NCBI GenBank assembly: GCA_902493985.1
Contig: CABURR010000014.1
Span: forward strand, 1-39,985
DNA from: an uncultured Collinsella sp.
Lineage (GTDB): Bacteria; Actinomycetota; Coriobacteriia; Coriobacteriales; Coriobacteriaceae
Length of the DNA: 39,985 nucleotides
Direction: 5' to 3'
In this document: positions 8,102-16,737 of the stretch, piece by piece
Position numbering within the stretch: the first letter of the stretch is position 1
Layout of the letters: each line of letters starts with the position of its first letter
The notes under the pieces: model-generated
Databases searched by the model: none
Told to the model about the DNA's origin: nothing
What the model saw: only the letters and a program-made list of their open reading frames with translations
Program-made: the position numbers and the translations under genes

Positions 8102-9622
8102 GTGAGAGAGGAGAGCCCCCGACAAGGTATGAGGAGGCCCGACTCGGACCGTGCTTCCTCACGTCGCATCACACCGCGTTCCAGCCGCGGTGGGCAGTCG
8201 TTTAGCGAACGCTATATTGCCGGCGTTCCCGCCCGTATCATGCGCCCCCGTTTGATATTCATGGCCTGCTTGTTTACCTTGGTATGCTTTGGCCTGCTGA
8301 TGGTGTACTCGGCGTCTTCGGTCGAGGCGCTGCACGAGAATGGCTCGGCGACGTTTTTTCTGGGTCGACAGGCCGCGTTTGCCGTGGTCGGTGTTCTGGC
8401 GCTGATTGCCATCGTGCGCGTTTTGCCGGACAGCTGGTTTGGGGAGGATGTGCTCAGGATCTTCCTCATAGGCATGATAGGGCTACTGTTTCTGGTGTTC
8501 TTGGTGGGTAGCGGCAGCCGTGGCGCCACGCGCTGGCTTAACATTGCCGGTATTCAGTTCCAGCCTTCCGAGTTTTTAAAGCCATTTGCCATTGCGTATT
8601 CGGCCATCATGCTTGATCGCTTCTTTTCGCCCGGTGGCAACATCAACGAATTCCTTCGCAAGATGGGCATCTACCTGGGCATTTCGCTCTTTCTGATCTT
8701 TATCCAGCCCGATTTCGGTACTGTCCTGATCATCCTGTTGACCCTCATGTGCATGGCGTTGTTTGCGGGTCTCGACCCCAGATTTATCATCGGCGTGCTA
8801 ATCTTCGGCATTCTCGTGATCGTGATTGCGCTTGTCGCAGAGCCGTACCGTATGGTGCGTATTCAGGTTGCCTTGAACCCTTGGGCCGACGAGTATGGTG
8901 ACGGCTATCAGGCCACGCTTGCCATCATGGCCTTTGCCTCGGGCGGTCTGTTCGGCCGTGGCATCGGCAACTCAACCATGAAGTACTCGTATCTGCCCGA
9001 GGCGCACAATGACTACATCCTGGCCATCATTGGCGAGGAAGTCGGTTTTGTCGGAACCGTGCTGTTCTTCTTGGTGTTTGCGATGCTGATCTACTCGGCG
9101 TTTCGCATTGCCGAGCAGGCGACCGATCGTCGGGGCGCGCTCATGGCGTCTGGCTCCGCGGTCATTCTCGCAGTGCAGTTTTTGATTAACGCGCTGGGCA
9201 TCCTCAACGTTTTTCCCATGACGGGCAAACCGTTGCCGTTTATTAGCTACGGCGGTTCGTCGATTATTGTGTCGCTCATGCTTGCCGGGTTGATCCTGCG
9301 CGTTTCGTACGAGAGCGCCCGCCGCGATGAGTATGACCGCCGCCGTGAGAGCTTTGCCGTTATGGATGAGAGTACCGCCGGCGTGCCCCACGTGCGCGGC
9401 GAGCGATCTTCGCGTAACGGTTTTACCGTCCTGGATGGCTCTGCGACCGACCCCGCAGCCCGCCCGCGTCAGCGAACGGCGCCGCAAGGTCGTCCTCAGC
9501 GCCCCACTCCTCGCAATGCGGGCGGCGGATATAATCGAATCGATTTGAACTCGGACCCGTCGGCGCGTCTGCGCACCGACGACCAGGGACCGCGTGTACG
9601 AAGGGACTACCATGACCGATAA
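8102..9622 (+). CDS. ftsW: FtsW, SEDS-family septal peptidoglycan glycosyltransferase
   Basis: FtsW polymerises lipid II into septal glycan with FtsI. The protein has about ten membrane segments between residues 40 and 400 and the SEDS motifs GATRWLNIAGIQFQPSE, the extracytoplasmic AHNDYILAIIGEE with the expected catalytic Asp304, and GKPLPFISYGGSS. The start is GTG at 8102, served by AGGGG that overlaps the murD stop; an in-frame ATG at 8129 is an alternative. A basic N-terminal leader of about 40 residues and an Arg/Pro-rich C-terminal tail of about 105 residues are predicted cytoplasmic and are longer than in FtsW of model organisms. The reading frame overlaps murG by 11 nt. Confidence 0.95.
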   Translation: MREESPRQGMRRPDSDRASSRRITPRSSRGGQSFSERYIAGVPARIMRPRLIFMACLFTLVCFGLLMVYSASSVEALHENGSATFFLGRQAAFAVVGVLALIAIVRVLPDSWFGEDVLRIFLIGMIGLLFLVFLVGSGSRGATRWLNIAGIQFQPSEFLKPFAIAYSAIMLDRFFSPGGNINEFLRKMGIYLGISLFLIFIQPDFGTVLIILLTLMCMALFAGLDPRFIIGVLIFGILVIVIALVAEPYRMVRIQVALNPWADEYGDGYQATLAIMAFASGGLFGRGIGNSTMKYSYLPEAHNDYILAIIGEEVGFVGTVLFFLVFAMLIYSAFRIAEQATDRRGALMASGSAVILAVQFLINALGILNVFPMTGKPLPFISYGGSSIIVSLMLAGLILRVSYESARRDEYDRRRESFAVMDESTAGVPHVRGERSSRNGFTVLDGSATDPAARPRQRTAPQGRPQRPTPRNAGGGYNRIDLNSDPSARLRTDDQGPRVRRDYHDR

Positions 9623-10727
9623 AATGACCGTTGCTATTGCAGCCGGCGGCACGGCAGGACACATCAACCCCGCGCTCGCCTTGGCCGAAGAGCTGCGTGA
9701 CCGTGGTCACCACGTTGTGTTCGTGGGCCAGTCGCGCAAGCTCGAGGGTCGTCTGGTCCCCGAGGCTGGGTTTGATTTTGTGCCCATTACGGTCACGGGC
9801 TTCGACCGCTCCCGTCCTTGGACGGCGCTGACCTCGCTGTGGCGTGTCAACAAGGCCAAACGTGCGCTCGCCAGTCATTTCTCAAAGGTCGGCAAGCCCG
9901 ATGCCGCCATTGGTTTTGGTGCCTATGTCGAGGTTCCGCTGCTGGGGTGGTGCAAGGGCGCGGGCGTTCCGTATCTGCTGCATGAGCAGAACTCTGTTCC
10001 GGGCCTGGCCAACAAGATGATGAACTCCCACGCCGCCCGCGTGTGCATCTCGGTGCCGGCAGCGCGTTCGGTCTTTGAGCGCGAAGGTGACCCTGGCCAC
10101 GTGCTCATGACCGGCAACCCCGTACGTCGCTCGGTAATCGAGGGCGATCGCGCTCGCGGCCGCAAGGCACTTGGCGTTCCCGAGGACGCTACGCTGCTGC
10201 TCGTCTTTGGCGGTTCACTTGGCGCCCAGCACCTCAACGAGCGCGTGGCTTCGCTCAAAAACGAGCTGCTTTCGCGCAAGAACCTCTATGTGTTGCATTC
10301 GACGGGTGCCGACGGCTTTGAGGAGACCGAGCGCGCTTTGGCGCTGACGCCCGAGGAGGCGAAGCGTTACCGCGTCCAGCCTTACATCGACAACATGGGC
10401 GATATGCTGGCTGCTGCCGATTTGGTGCTCTCGCGTTCGGGCGCATCGAGCGTGGCCGAGATCGCTGCACTCGCCGTGCCTTCGGTGCTCGTGCCGTACC
10501 CGCATGCGACGGCCGACCACCAAACCACCAATGCCCGTTATCTGGTCGACGCCGGGGCCGGCGTGCTCTGCGCCGATGCCGATATCGACGGTTCTGCCTT
10601 TGCCGATGAGCTGCTGCACCTGGTCGATGACGCGGCGGCACGCGACGCCATGCGTCAGGCGGCGCGTGGTCTGGCTCAGGATAGGGCCGCCGCTCTTCTG
10701 GCGGATGCGGTAGAGGGTTTGCGTTAG
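9612..10727 (+). CDS. murG: UDP-GlcNAc:lipid I GlcNAc transferase MurG
   Basis: MurG is the membrane-associated GT28 glycosyltransferase that converts lipid I to lipid II. Motifs seen: GGTAGHINPALALA at the N-terminus, HEQNSVPGLANK, GGSLGAQHLNE, and the donor-binding RSGASSVAEIAALAVPSVLVPYPHATADHQ. ATG 9612 was chosen because GAAGGG at 9600-9605 lies 6 nt upstream and the family begins shortly before the GGTAGH loop; a GTG at 9594 would add six residues. The start overlaps the end of ftsW by 11 nt, so the two are probably translated in concert. Confidence 0.96.
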   Translation: MTDKMTVAIAAGGTAGHINPALALAEELRDRGHHVVFVGQSRKLEGRLVPEAGFDFVPITVTGFDRSRPWTALTSLWRVNKAKRALASHFSKVGKPDAAIGFGAYVEVPLLGWCKGAGVPYLLHEQNSVPGLANKMMNSHAARVCISVPAARSVFEREGDPGHVLMTGNPVRRSVIEGDRARGRKALGVPEDATLLLVFGGSLGAQHLNERVASLKNELLSRKNLYVLHSTGADGFEETERALALTPEEAKRYRVQPYIDNMGDMLAAADLVLSRSGASSVAEIAALAVPSVLVPYPHATADHQTTNARYLVDAGAGVLCADADIDGSAFADELLHLVDDAAARDAMRQAARGLAQDRAAALLADAVEGLR

Positions 10728-10824
10728 TTAGACGGGATATCGTCGGTCGCCCTCGCGCTGATGCGGTAGGTGCGGTACAGTTAACGGGTTACAGGCAGTG
10801 TTTACGCAAGGAGTACACGAGCAC

Positions 10825-12243
10825 ATGGCTGATTCCCAGACTGCAACCTCCGCGCCCGAGTTTAAGAGCGCCCACTTTATCGGTATCGGCGGCGCCGGCA
10901 TGAGCGGCATCGCCCTCGTTCTTCACGAGCGCGGTTATGCCGTTACCGGCTCCGACCTTAAGACGTCACGTTATATCCGCCAGCTTACCCGCGCTGGTGT
11001 GAAGGTGCATGTGGGCCATGAGGCCGCCACGATCGACGAGGTCAAGCCCGACGTGGTTGTTGTCTCCACCGCTATTCCGGAGTCCAACCCCGAACTCGTG
11101 CGCGCTCGCGAGCTTGGTATTCCCGTGTGGCCCCGTGCCAAGATGCTCTCTGCTTTGGGCCACGGCTACACCACCGTCGCTGTTGCCGGCACGCATGGCA
11201 AGACCACCACGTCTTCGATGTGCGCCACCATGCTCGACCGCATGGGTCTGGATCCGAGCTTCTTGATCGGTGGCATCGTCGAGGGCTATGACACGAACGG
11301 CAAGAACGGCTCGGGCGACTACTTTGTCGCCGAGGCCGACGAGTCCGACAGCTCCTTCCTGTTCCTGAACCCCAACGTGGTCATCGTGACCAACGTCGAG
11401 GCCGACCACCTCGATCACTACTCGGGTATCGAGGAGATCGAGGCGACTTTCGCCAAATTCATGAGCCTGGTGGGCGAGGACGGCACCGTCATCGTCTGCG
11501 GTGAGGACCCGCATCTGGTCGAGCTCGCCAAGTCGACGGGTCGTCACGTGCTTTCCTACGGCTTTGCCGAGAGCAACGACATCGTCTGCATGCACCCGGA
11601 TGTCAAGGGCATCCAGAGCGACTTTATCGTTCGCTTTGAGGACGGCACTGAGCACGCTGTGGAGATCAAGAGCAATCCCGGTCGCCACAACATGCTCAAT
11701 GCCACGGCGGTGCTCACCGTCGCCCATGTCCTGGGCCTTGACATCGACGCCGCCGCCAAGGCGCTCTCGAGCTTTGAGGGCGTCCGCCGTCGCTTTACCC
11801 ACGTGGGCGATATCGATGGCATCACCGTGGTCGATGATTACGGCCATCACCCCACCGAGATCAAGGCGACGCTTGCTGCTGCTTCGTCGCTGGGCTACAA
11901 GCACGTCGACGTCGTGTTCCAGCCGCACCGCTATTCGCGCCTGCAGGCCCTGTGCGACGACTTTGCCGATGCATTTGCCAATGCCGATAAACTGCTGCTG
12001 ATTGATGTGTTCTCGGCTGGCGAGATGCCCATTCCGGGCGTCACCTCTAAGATGCTCGCCGATACCGTGCGCGCCAAGCATCCTGGCAAGGAGGTCGTGT
12101 ACTGCTCCAGCCGTCTTGAGCTCAATCAGGAGCTCGAGCAGATGGTGGGCGCGGGCGACCTGCTGCTCACTATGGGTGCTGGTGACGTTACGACCGTCGG
12201 TCCCGAGTTTATCGAGTATCTGACTGCCAAGAAAGACGCTTAA
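10825..12243 (+). CDS. murC: UDP-MurNAc:L-alanine ligase MurC
   Basis: MurC starts the stem peptide by adding L-Ala to UDP-MurNAc. The 472-residue protein shows the N-terminal Rossmann motif GIGGAGMSGIA, the ATPase P-loop GTHGKTTTSSM (Lys126), and the DDYGHHPTEI motif specific to MurC. ATG 10825 lies 11 nt after AAGGAG (10808-10813); an in-frame GTG at 10798 lies upstream of that site and is unlikely. The 97-nt gap after murG is the largest between the biosynthetic genes here apart from ftsI-murF, but no convincing promoter was found in it. Confidence 0.96.
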   Translation: MADSQTATSAPEFKSAHFIGIGGAGMSGIALVLHERGYAVTGSDLKTSRYIRQLTRAGVKVHVGHEAATIDEVKPDVVVVSTAIPESNPELVRARELGIPVWPRAKMLSALGHGYTTVAVAGTHGKTTTSSMCATMLDRMGLDPSFLIGGIVEGYDTNGKNGSGDYFVAEADESDSSFLFLNPNVVIVTNVEADHLDHYSGIEEIEATFAKFMSLVGEDGTVIVCGEDPHLVELAKSTGRHVLSYGFAESNDIVCMHPDVKGIQSDFIVRFEDGTEHAVEIKSNPGRHNMLNATAVLTVAHVLGLDIDAAAKALSSFEGVRRRFTHVGDIDGITVVDDYGHHPTEIKATLAAASSLGYKHVDVVFQPHRYSRLQALCDDFADAFANADKLLLIDVFSAGEMPIPGVTSKMLADTVRAKHPGKEVVYCSSRLELNQELEQMVGAGDLLLTMGAGDVTTVGPEFIEYLTAKKDA

Positions 12244-12248
12244 GTCTA

Positions 12249-13160
12249 ATGGGTCTGTTTAACGCCGTCATGGCGCTCTCGGGTATGATCGACACGGATA
12301 TGATCGAGGACGAGCGCCTTGCGCGTCATACGAGCTATCGTATCGGCGGCAAGGCCGACCTCTTTGTGACGTGCCATAGCTATCATGCCCTCCGCCGCGC
12401 CGTGGCGGTGCTCGATCGCGAGCAGGTGCCGTGGGTCATCATCGGCAAGGGCTCCAATCTGCTGGTTGCCGATGGCGGTTATCGCGGTGCCGTCATTTCG
12501 CTCGGACGTGAGTTTCAGCGCACGGTTGTTGCCGATGACGGTTGTACGCTGACGGTCGGTGCGGGCGTGATGTTTGCGCGCCTGGTCAACGATGCCCTGT
12601 CGCGTAGCCTCTCGGGCCTTGAGTTTGCCGTTGGCATCCCTGGCTCGGTTGGCGGTGCGATATCTATGAATGCCGGCACACGGACCGAGTGGATTGGCTC
12701 GCTGGTTGAGGATGTCGTAACGTTTGACCCGGCATCTGGTATCAAGCATTATGCGGGGTCCGAGATCACTTGGGGCTACCGCGAATGTAGCCTTCCCCGC
12801 AATGAGATCATCCTCGAGTGCGTGCTCAAGCTTAAACCGGCGCCCAAGGCCGACATTCGCGAGCGCATGGAACGGTACCTGACGAGGCGCAAGCGTACGC
12901 AGCCCATGGGTCGCGCATCCTGCGGGTCAGTCTTTCGCAACCCGCCCGATGCGAGTGTGGGCAAGCTTATCGAGGATTGTGGATTAAAGGGTTTTTCGAT
13001 TGGCGGCGCGGAAGTTTCGCCCGTTCACGCTAATTTTATCGTTAATAACGGAACTGCCTCGGCCGATGACGTTGCCGCGGTTATCAGACATGTGCACGGA
13101 AAGGTGAGGGAGGCGTATGGCATCGAGCTCAGACCGGAAGTTAAATTCCTCGGCTTCTAG
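12249..13160 (+). CDS. murB: UDP-N-acetylenolpyruvoylglucosamine reductase MurB
   Basis: MurB is the FAD/NADPH enzyme that reduces UDP-GlcNAc-enolpyruvate to UDP-MurNAc. The 303-residue protein has the FAD-binding HTSYRIGGKADLF and IIGKGSNLLVADGGY motifs, the GSVFRNP segment containing the catalytic Ser, GGAEVSPVHANFIVN, and the C-terminal ELRPEVKFLGF with the conserved Glu. The start is uncertain: ATG 12249 lies 5 nt after the murC stop without a recognisable Shine-Dalgarno, and in-frame ATGs at 12270, 12285 and 12300 lack one too. Its 3' end overlaps ftsQ by 44 nt. Confidence 0.95.
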   Translation: MGLFNAVMALSGMIDTDMIEDERLARHTSYRIGGKADLFVTCHSYHALRRAVAVLDREQVPWVIIGKGSNLLVADGGYRGAVISLGREFQRTVVADDGCTLTVGAGVMFARLVNDALSRSLSGLEFAVGIPGSVGGAISMNAGTRTEWIGSLVEDVVTFDPASGIKHYAGSEITWGYRECSLPRNEIILECVLKLKPAPKADIRERMERYLTRRKRTQPMGRASCGSVFRNPPDASVGKLIEDCGLKGFSIGGAEVSPVHANFIVNNGTASADDVAAVIRHVHGKVREAYGIELRPEVKFLGF

Positions 13161-14373
13161 AGCATCGAAACCTACCTTCCGCCGCGCCGGAGGGCGTTCC
13201 GGCGCGCCTGCCAAACCTCAACGCAATACCGTCGCGCACTCTAAGTCTGTCGGGCATGCTCGACAGGCCGGGCGTCCGGTCGTCGGCTCTCAGCTCGGTA
13301 ATCGTCCGGCCGCAAAAAAGTCCTCGCGTTCCTCGGTGACGCCTAAGCCTGTTATGGGCGCCAAGCCTGCCCGTCCCATGGCAACTCCTAAGCCCTCGAC
13401 GGGAACTAAGGCGGCGCGTCCGGGTCGCACGCTGGGCGCATCGAAACCGCGCTCGCTGACATCGGTGCCGGCTACCGCCAAGAAGCCTTCGGGTAAAAAA
13501 GGCGTCAACCCGTTGTCTTCACTTGGGGCGATGGCAAATAAAACGTCAGACGCCGCTTCTCTCGTTACAGGCAAAGGCAAAATCGTGGGCGGCGTTCTGG
13601 CCGTCTTGGCCGTGTTCGTCGTCGTTGCCATCGTGGTGATCAACTCTGGATTGTTTACCGCCACTGATATTCAGATTCAAGGCAGCGAGCATGTGACGAA
13701 GCACGATGCTATCCAGCTGATCGATTTGCCCGAGGGAACATCGCTTTTTAACGTCGATCCCGACCAGATTACCGAGGACCTCAAGCAGAACCCGTGGGTC
13801 TCGGGCGTGGATGTCCAGCGTCAGTTCCCGCATACGCTCATCATTACGCCTATGGAGCGCAAGGTCATCGCAATTGCCTATATCAGCTCCGATGACCTTG
13901 CCTGGGCCATCGGGGATGATGACACCTGGATCGCCCCGCTGTCGACGTCGGTCGAAGTGGATGACCAGGGCAACGTCATCACGACGGGGCAGGGCTCAAA
14001 TACCCTGACCGGCATTGATGCCGCGCTGGCGCTCGCTAAGCACTATGGCGCGGTGTTGTTGACTGATGTCTCGGCGGATGTCGCTCCGGTTTCCGGCCAG
14101 GCGGTGAGCTCCAAGGCCGTTAAGGCTGGCTTGGATTATGTGCGTGGTTTTTCGAGCGAGTTCTTGGGACAAGTCAAGGATATTTCCACGCCTTCGGTCG
14201 AAGCCATCTCGGCAAACCTCAATAACGGCATTGAGGTGTCGCTGGGCGATTCGAACGATATCGTCAAGAAGGAGCGCGTAGTCACCAAGCTGCTTTCGCA
14301 GGTAGAGGGCGTAACGTATATCAATGTGCGTTCTCCGGGTAACTATACATTTAGGAACGCTCCGACCTCGTAG
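13117..14373 (+). CDS. ftsQ: FtsQ/DivIB cell division protein
   Basis: FtsQ links early and late divisome proteins and binds FtsL/FtsB. The 418-residue protein has a long cytoplasmic domain of about 150 residues rich in Lys, Arg, Pro, Ser and Ala, a single membrane segment (about residues 156-173), then a POTRA domain beginning near FTATDIQIQGSEHV and the FtsQ domain (MERKVIAIAYI). The long basic N-terminus is much larger than in E. coli FtsQ. GAGGGAGG at 13106-13113 sits 3 nt before the ATG, and the start lies inside murB. ftsA, which follows ftsQ in many bacteria, is not present. Confidence 0.92.
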   Translation: MASSSDRKLNSSASRASKPTFRRAGGRSGAPAKPQRNTVAHSKSVGHARQAGRPVVGSQLGNRPAAKKSSRSSVTPKPVMGAKPARPMATPKPSTGTKAARPGRTLGASKPRSLTSVPATAKKPSGKKGVNPLSSLGAMANKTSDAASLVTGKGKIVGGVLAVLAVFVVVAIVVINSGLFTATDIQIQGSEHVTKHDAIQLIDLPEGTSLFNVDPDQITEDLKQNPWVSGVDVQRQFPHTLIITPMERKVIAIAYISSDDLAWAIGDDDTWIAPLSTSVEVDDQGNVITTGQGSNTLTGIDAALALAKHYGAVLLTDVSADVAPVSGQAVSSKAVKAGLDYVRGFSSEFLGQVKDISTPSVEAISANLNNGIEVSLGDSNDIVKKERVVTKLLSQVEGVTYINVRSPGNYTFRNAPTS

Positions 14374-14572
14374 CGCTGGTTGATGCTTTGTTGAGGGGCC
14401 ATACCACGCCGTTTATCTGGTTTGTTTGGTTTTCACGGTCAATTATTTGACTGATACGTTCATAATGTGCAAACATAATACAGTTTACCTTTGCATTTAC
14501 TTTCAACCTGAAGGTTAATGTGCGCAGGGGTCAACCCATGCTATGGCTATAACCTTTGTTCGGAGGACCGAC
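14374..14572 (+). promoter_or_regulatory. ftsQ-ftsZ intergenic region
   Basis: This 199-nt gap is clearly AT-rich against its surroundings (14440-14520) and very probably carries ftsZ promoters. It contains TTGACT at 14447-14452, CATAAT at 14461-14466 and 14474-14479, and TATAAC at 14548-14553, but no pair has ideal spacing. A perfect inverted repeat AACCT-GA-AGGTT lies at 14505-14516 and may be an operator. The ftsZ ribosome binding site GGAGG is at 14562-14566. Confidence 0.4.
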
Positions 14573-15727
14573 ATGCACGAGACAGAGATCAACAACTACC
14601 TTGCCGTCATTAAGGTGGTCGGCGTCGGCGGCGGCGGTACCAACGCGGTCAATCGAATGATCGAAGAGGGCATCCGCGGCGTCGAGTTTGTTGCCATCAA
14701 CACCGATGCTCAGGCACTCGCGATCTCTGATGCCGATATCAAGGTGCACATCGGCACCGACCTTACCCGCGGCCTGGGCGCCGGCGCCAACCCCGAGGTT
14801 GGCCGCAAGGCTGCCGATGAGTCCCGCGACGACATTGCTGAGGCGCTCGCTGGCGCCGACATGGTGTTCATCACCTGCGGCGAGGGCGGTGGCACCGGTA
14901 CCGGCGCTGCTCCCATCGTTGCCGATATCGCGATGAACGAGGTCGGTGCGCTGACCGTCGCCGTCGTGACCAAGCCCTTCACCTTCGAGGGCCGCAAGCG
15001 CAAGAAGAGCGCCGAGGAGGGAATTAAGACCCTCTCCGATTGCGTCGACACCATGATCGTCATCCCTAACGATAAGCTGCTCGACATCGCCGAGAAGAAG
15101 ACCACCATGCTCGAGGCCTTCGCGATTGCCGATGGCGTCCTTTCCCAGGGCACCCAGGGCATCACCGACCTCATCACCGTCCCCGGTATCATCAACCTGG
15201 ACTTTGCCGATGTTAAGACCATCATGAAGCAGGCCGGTACCGCCATGATGGGTATCGGTACCTCTTCTGGGGATACCCGTGCCGTCGACGCTGCCCAGCA
15301 GGCCATCTCCAGCCCGCTGCTCGAGAGCTCCATCGATGGTGCCACACGCGTGCTGCTCTCCATCGCCGGTTCCAAGGACCTGGGCATCCAGGAGATCAGC
15401 GATGCCGCCGACGTTGTCGCCAACGCCGTCGACCCCGAGGCCAACATCATCTTCGGTACCGTTGTCGACGAGTCCCTGGGCGATCAGGTGCGTATCACCG
15501 TCATCGCTACGGGCTTCTCCGACTCCAACGTCAACCGTCAGGACGAGCTCTTTGCCGCTCAGCAGTCTCAGAGCAAGGCCGCTGCTTCCGCTGAGCCGCA
15601 GCGCACCGCTCCGGCTGCCAGCCCGGCTCAGGCCGCTCCGACCCGCAACGTCGGTGGCACCGAGCTTCCTAACTTCGGCAACGATCAGTTCGAGCTTCCC
15701 GACTTCCTGAAGCGCGGTAGCTTCTAA
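14573..15727 (+). CDS. ftsZ: Cell division protein FtsZ
   Basis: FtsZ is the tubulin-like GTPase whose polymers form the Z ring. The 384-residue protein has the GTP-binding VGVGGGGTNAVNRM loop, the tubulin signature GEGGGTGTG (residues 103-111), and the T7 synergy loop NLDFADVKTIM. A linker of about 50 Ala/Gln/Pro-rich residues leads to the conserved C-terminal tail ELPDFLKRGSF, which should bind SepF because ftsA is missing. ATG 14573 is chosen from GGAGG 6 nt upstream; an in-frame ATG at 14543 lies ahead of that site. Confidence 0.98.
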   Translation: MHETEINNYLAVIKVVGVGGGGTNAVNRMIEEGIRGVEFVAINTDAQALAISDADIKVHIGTDLTRGLGAGANPEVGRKAADESRDDIAEALAGADMVFITCGEGGGTGTGAAPIVADIAMNEVGALTVAVVTKPFTFEGRKRKKSAEEGIKTLSDCVDTMIVIPNDKLLDIAEKKTTMLEAFAIADGVLSQGTQGITDLITVPGIINLDFADVKTIMKQAGTAMMGIGTSSGDTRAVDAAQQAISSPLLESSIDGATRVLLSIAGSKDLGIQEISDAADVVANAVDPEANIIFGTVVDESLGDQVRITVIATGFSDSNVNRQDELFAAQQSQSKAAASAEPQRTAPAASPAQAAPTRNVGGTELPNFGNDQFELPDFLKRGSF

Positions 15728-15752
15728 GTCGTTCTTTGCATTGTTGTGCACA

Positions 15753-15784
15753 GGGGCGTGTCCGTATGGACGCGCCCTTTTATT
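15753..15784 (+). terminator. Rho-independent terminator after ftsZ
   Basis: A 10-bp stem (15754-15763 with 15768-15777, one G-T wobble) with a GTAT loop is followed by TTTTATTT. It begins 26 nt after the ftsZ stop and closes the division/cell-wall transcription unit, separating it from pgeF-pst. Confidence 0.85.
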
Positions 15785-15814
15785 TCGACTTTGTAAACTA
15801 GAACCTCCAATCTC

Positions 15815-15831
15815 TTTACGTTCCCTTTACG
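15815..15831 (+). promoter_or_regulatory. Pho-box-like direct repeat upstream of pgeF-pst
   Basis: TTTACG occurs at 15815-15820 and again at 15826-15831, separated by TTCCC, giving an exact 11-bp period. Response regulators of the PhoB/PhoP family bind direct repeats of this period, with TT(A/T)ACA-like half-sites in Bacillus. A possible -10 (TATCCT, 15852-15857) lies downstream. Only two half-sites are convincing. The position ahead of the operon that carries pstSCAB is what makes this worth noting. Confidence 0.4.
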
Positions 15832-15871
15832 ATTGCCTCCAGCGCAGCAGGTATCCTTTTAGAGAAGTATG

Positions 15872-15908
15872 ACAGCCGTATAAACGCGGGCTGTAGCGGC
15901 GATGCCGC
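15872..15908 (+). other. Two small hairpins in the pgeF leader
   Basis: ACAGCC (15872-15877) pairs with GGCTGT (15889-15894), and GCGGC (15896-15900) pairs with GCCGC (15904-15908) around a GAT loop. They lie just upstream of the AGGAGG site of pgeF at 15924-15929, so they could influence translation or transcript stability. No known riboswitch class was recognised. Confidence 0.35.
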
Positions 15909-15936
15909 GGTACTTGTGTTATTAGGAGGCTTTAGT

Positions 15937-16737
15937 ATGGCAGCACGTGCGGACAACGTTTCGCGTGTCGACCATGATGGAGTTACGTTGGTGGAGGGCG
16001 CGACATCCGATGTTCGCTTTGCCTTCACCGAGCGCGCCGGTGGTGTTTCCGAAGATGCGTACTCCTCACTCAACTTGGGCTCGCATGTTGGCGATGACCC
16101 CTTTGCTGTTCAAGAAAATCGTCGTCGCGCGCTCGAGGCTATGGGTGCCGCCGAGTGCGAGCACAACCTGCTCGTTCCCAATCAGGTCCATGGTGACCAT
16201 ATCGTTGCGGTGACCTCGAACGGCGCCGATGATCTTGAGGACGTCCGCGAGCAGATTGCCGAGGGCTGCGATGCCATCGTCTGTACGGCGCATAACGTGC
16301 CCGTGCTGCTCTGCTTTGCCGACTGCGTTCCCGTGGTGCTGGTGGCCCCTGGCGGATTTGCCGTGGTACACTCCGGTTGGAAGGGTACGATTGCACGTAT
16401 TTCCGCCAAGGCGTGCCAGGCGCTTTGCGATGCTGCCGGCTGCGATGCGAGCGACGTTTCCGCCTATATCGGCCCCCATATCTTGGGTGACGAATATGAG
16501 GTATCCCAGGAGCTCATGGATCGCTTTGCCGCCGAGTTCTCTTGCATCGATGCGAGTACCTCTCGCATGCTCGATCTTTCCGCTGCCATTCGCGAGGCGC
16601 TGGTAGATGTCGGTGTCGACGCGGATAATATCGTGGATACCCAGCTTTCGACTGTGCGCCAGAACGACCGCTTTTATTCCTACCGTAACGAGGGTGGCAC
16701 CTGTGGGCGCCATGCTGCGATCGGCGTGATGCTATGA
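15937..16737 (+). CDS. pgeF: Multicopper-oxidase-fold purine nucleoside phosphorylase/deaminase (PgeF/YfiH, DUF152)
   Basis: Members of this family (formerly called laccase-domain proteins) act on purine nucleosides, and some edit peptidoglycan precursors. The 266-residue protein has the metal-site motifs LVPNQVHGDHI, FADCVPVVLV and VVHSGWKGT, supplying His, Cys and His ligands. The usual later GPCCYEV segment reads GPHILGDEYEV here, so its cysteines are missing. AGGAGG at 15924-15929 fixes the ATG at 15937. It follows ftsZ as in most actinobacteria. Its stop overlaps the pstS start as ATGA, so pgeF and pstS are translationally coupled. Confidence 0.9.
   Translation: MAARADNVSRVDHDGVTLVEGATSDVRFAFTERAGGVSEDAYSSLNLGSHVGDDPFAVQENRRRALEAMGAAECEHNLLVPNQVHGDHIVAVTSNGADDLEDVREQIAEGCDAIVCTAHNVPVLLCFADCVPVVLVAPGGFAVVHSGWKGTIARISAKACQALCDAAGCDASDVSAYIGPHILGDEYEVSQELMDRFAAEFSCIDASTSRMLDLSAAIREALVDVGVDADNIVDTQLSTVRQNDRFYSYRNEGGTCGRHAAIGVML

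Noticed and set aside
14543..14572. Upstream ftsZ start at ATG 14543
   Set aside because: The strong GGAGG site lies between it and ATG 14573, and FtsZ proteins begin near the latter.
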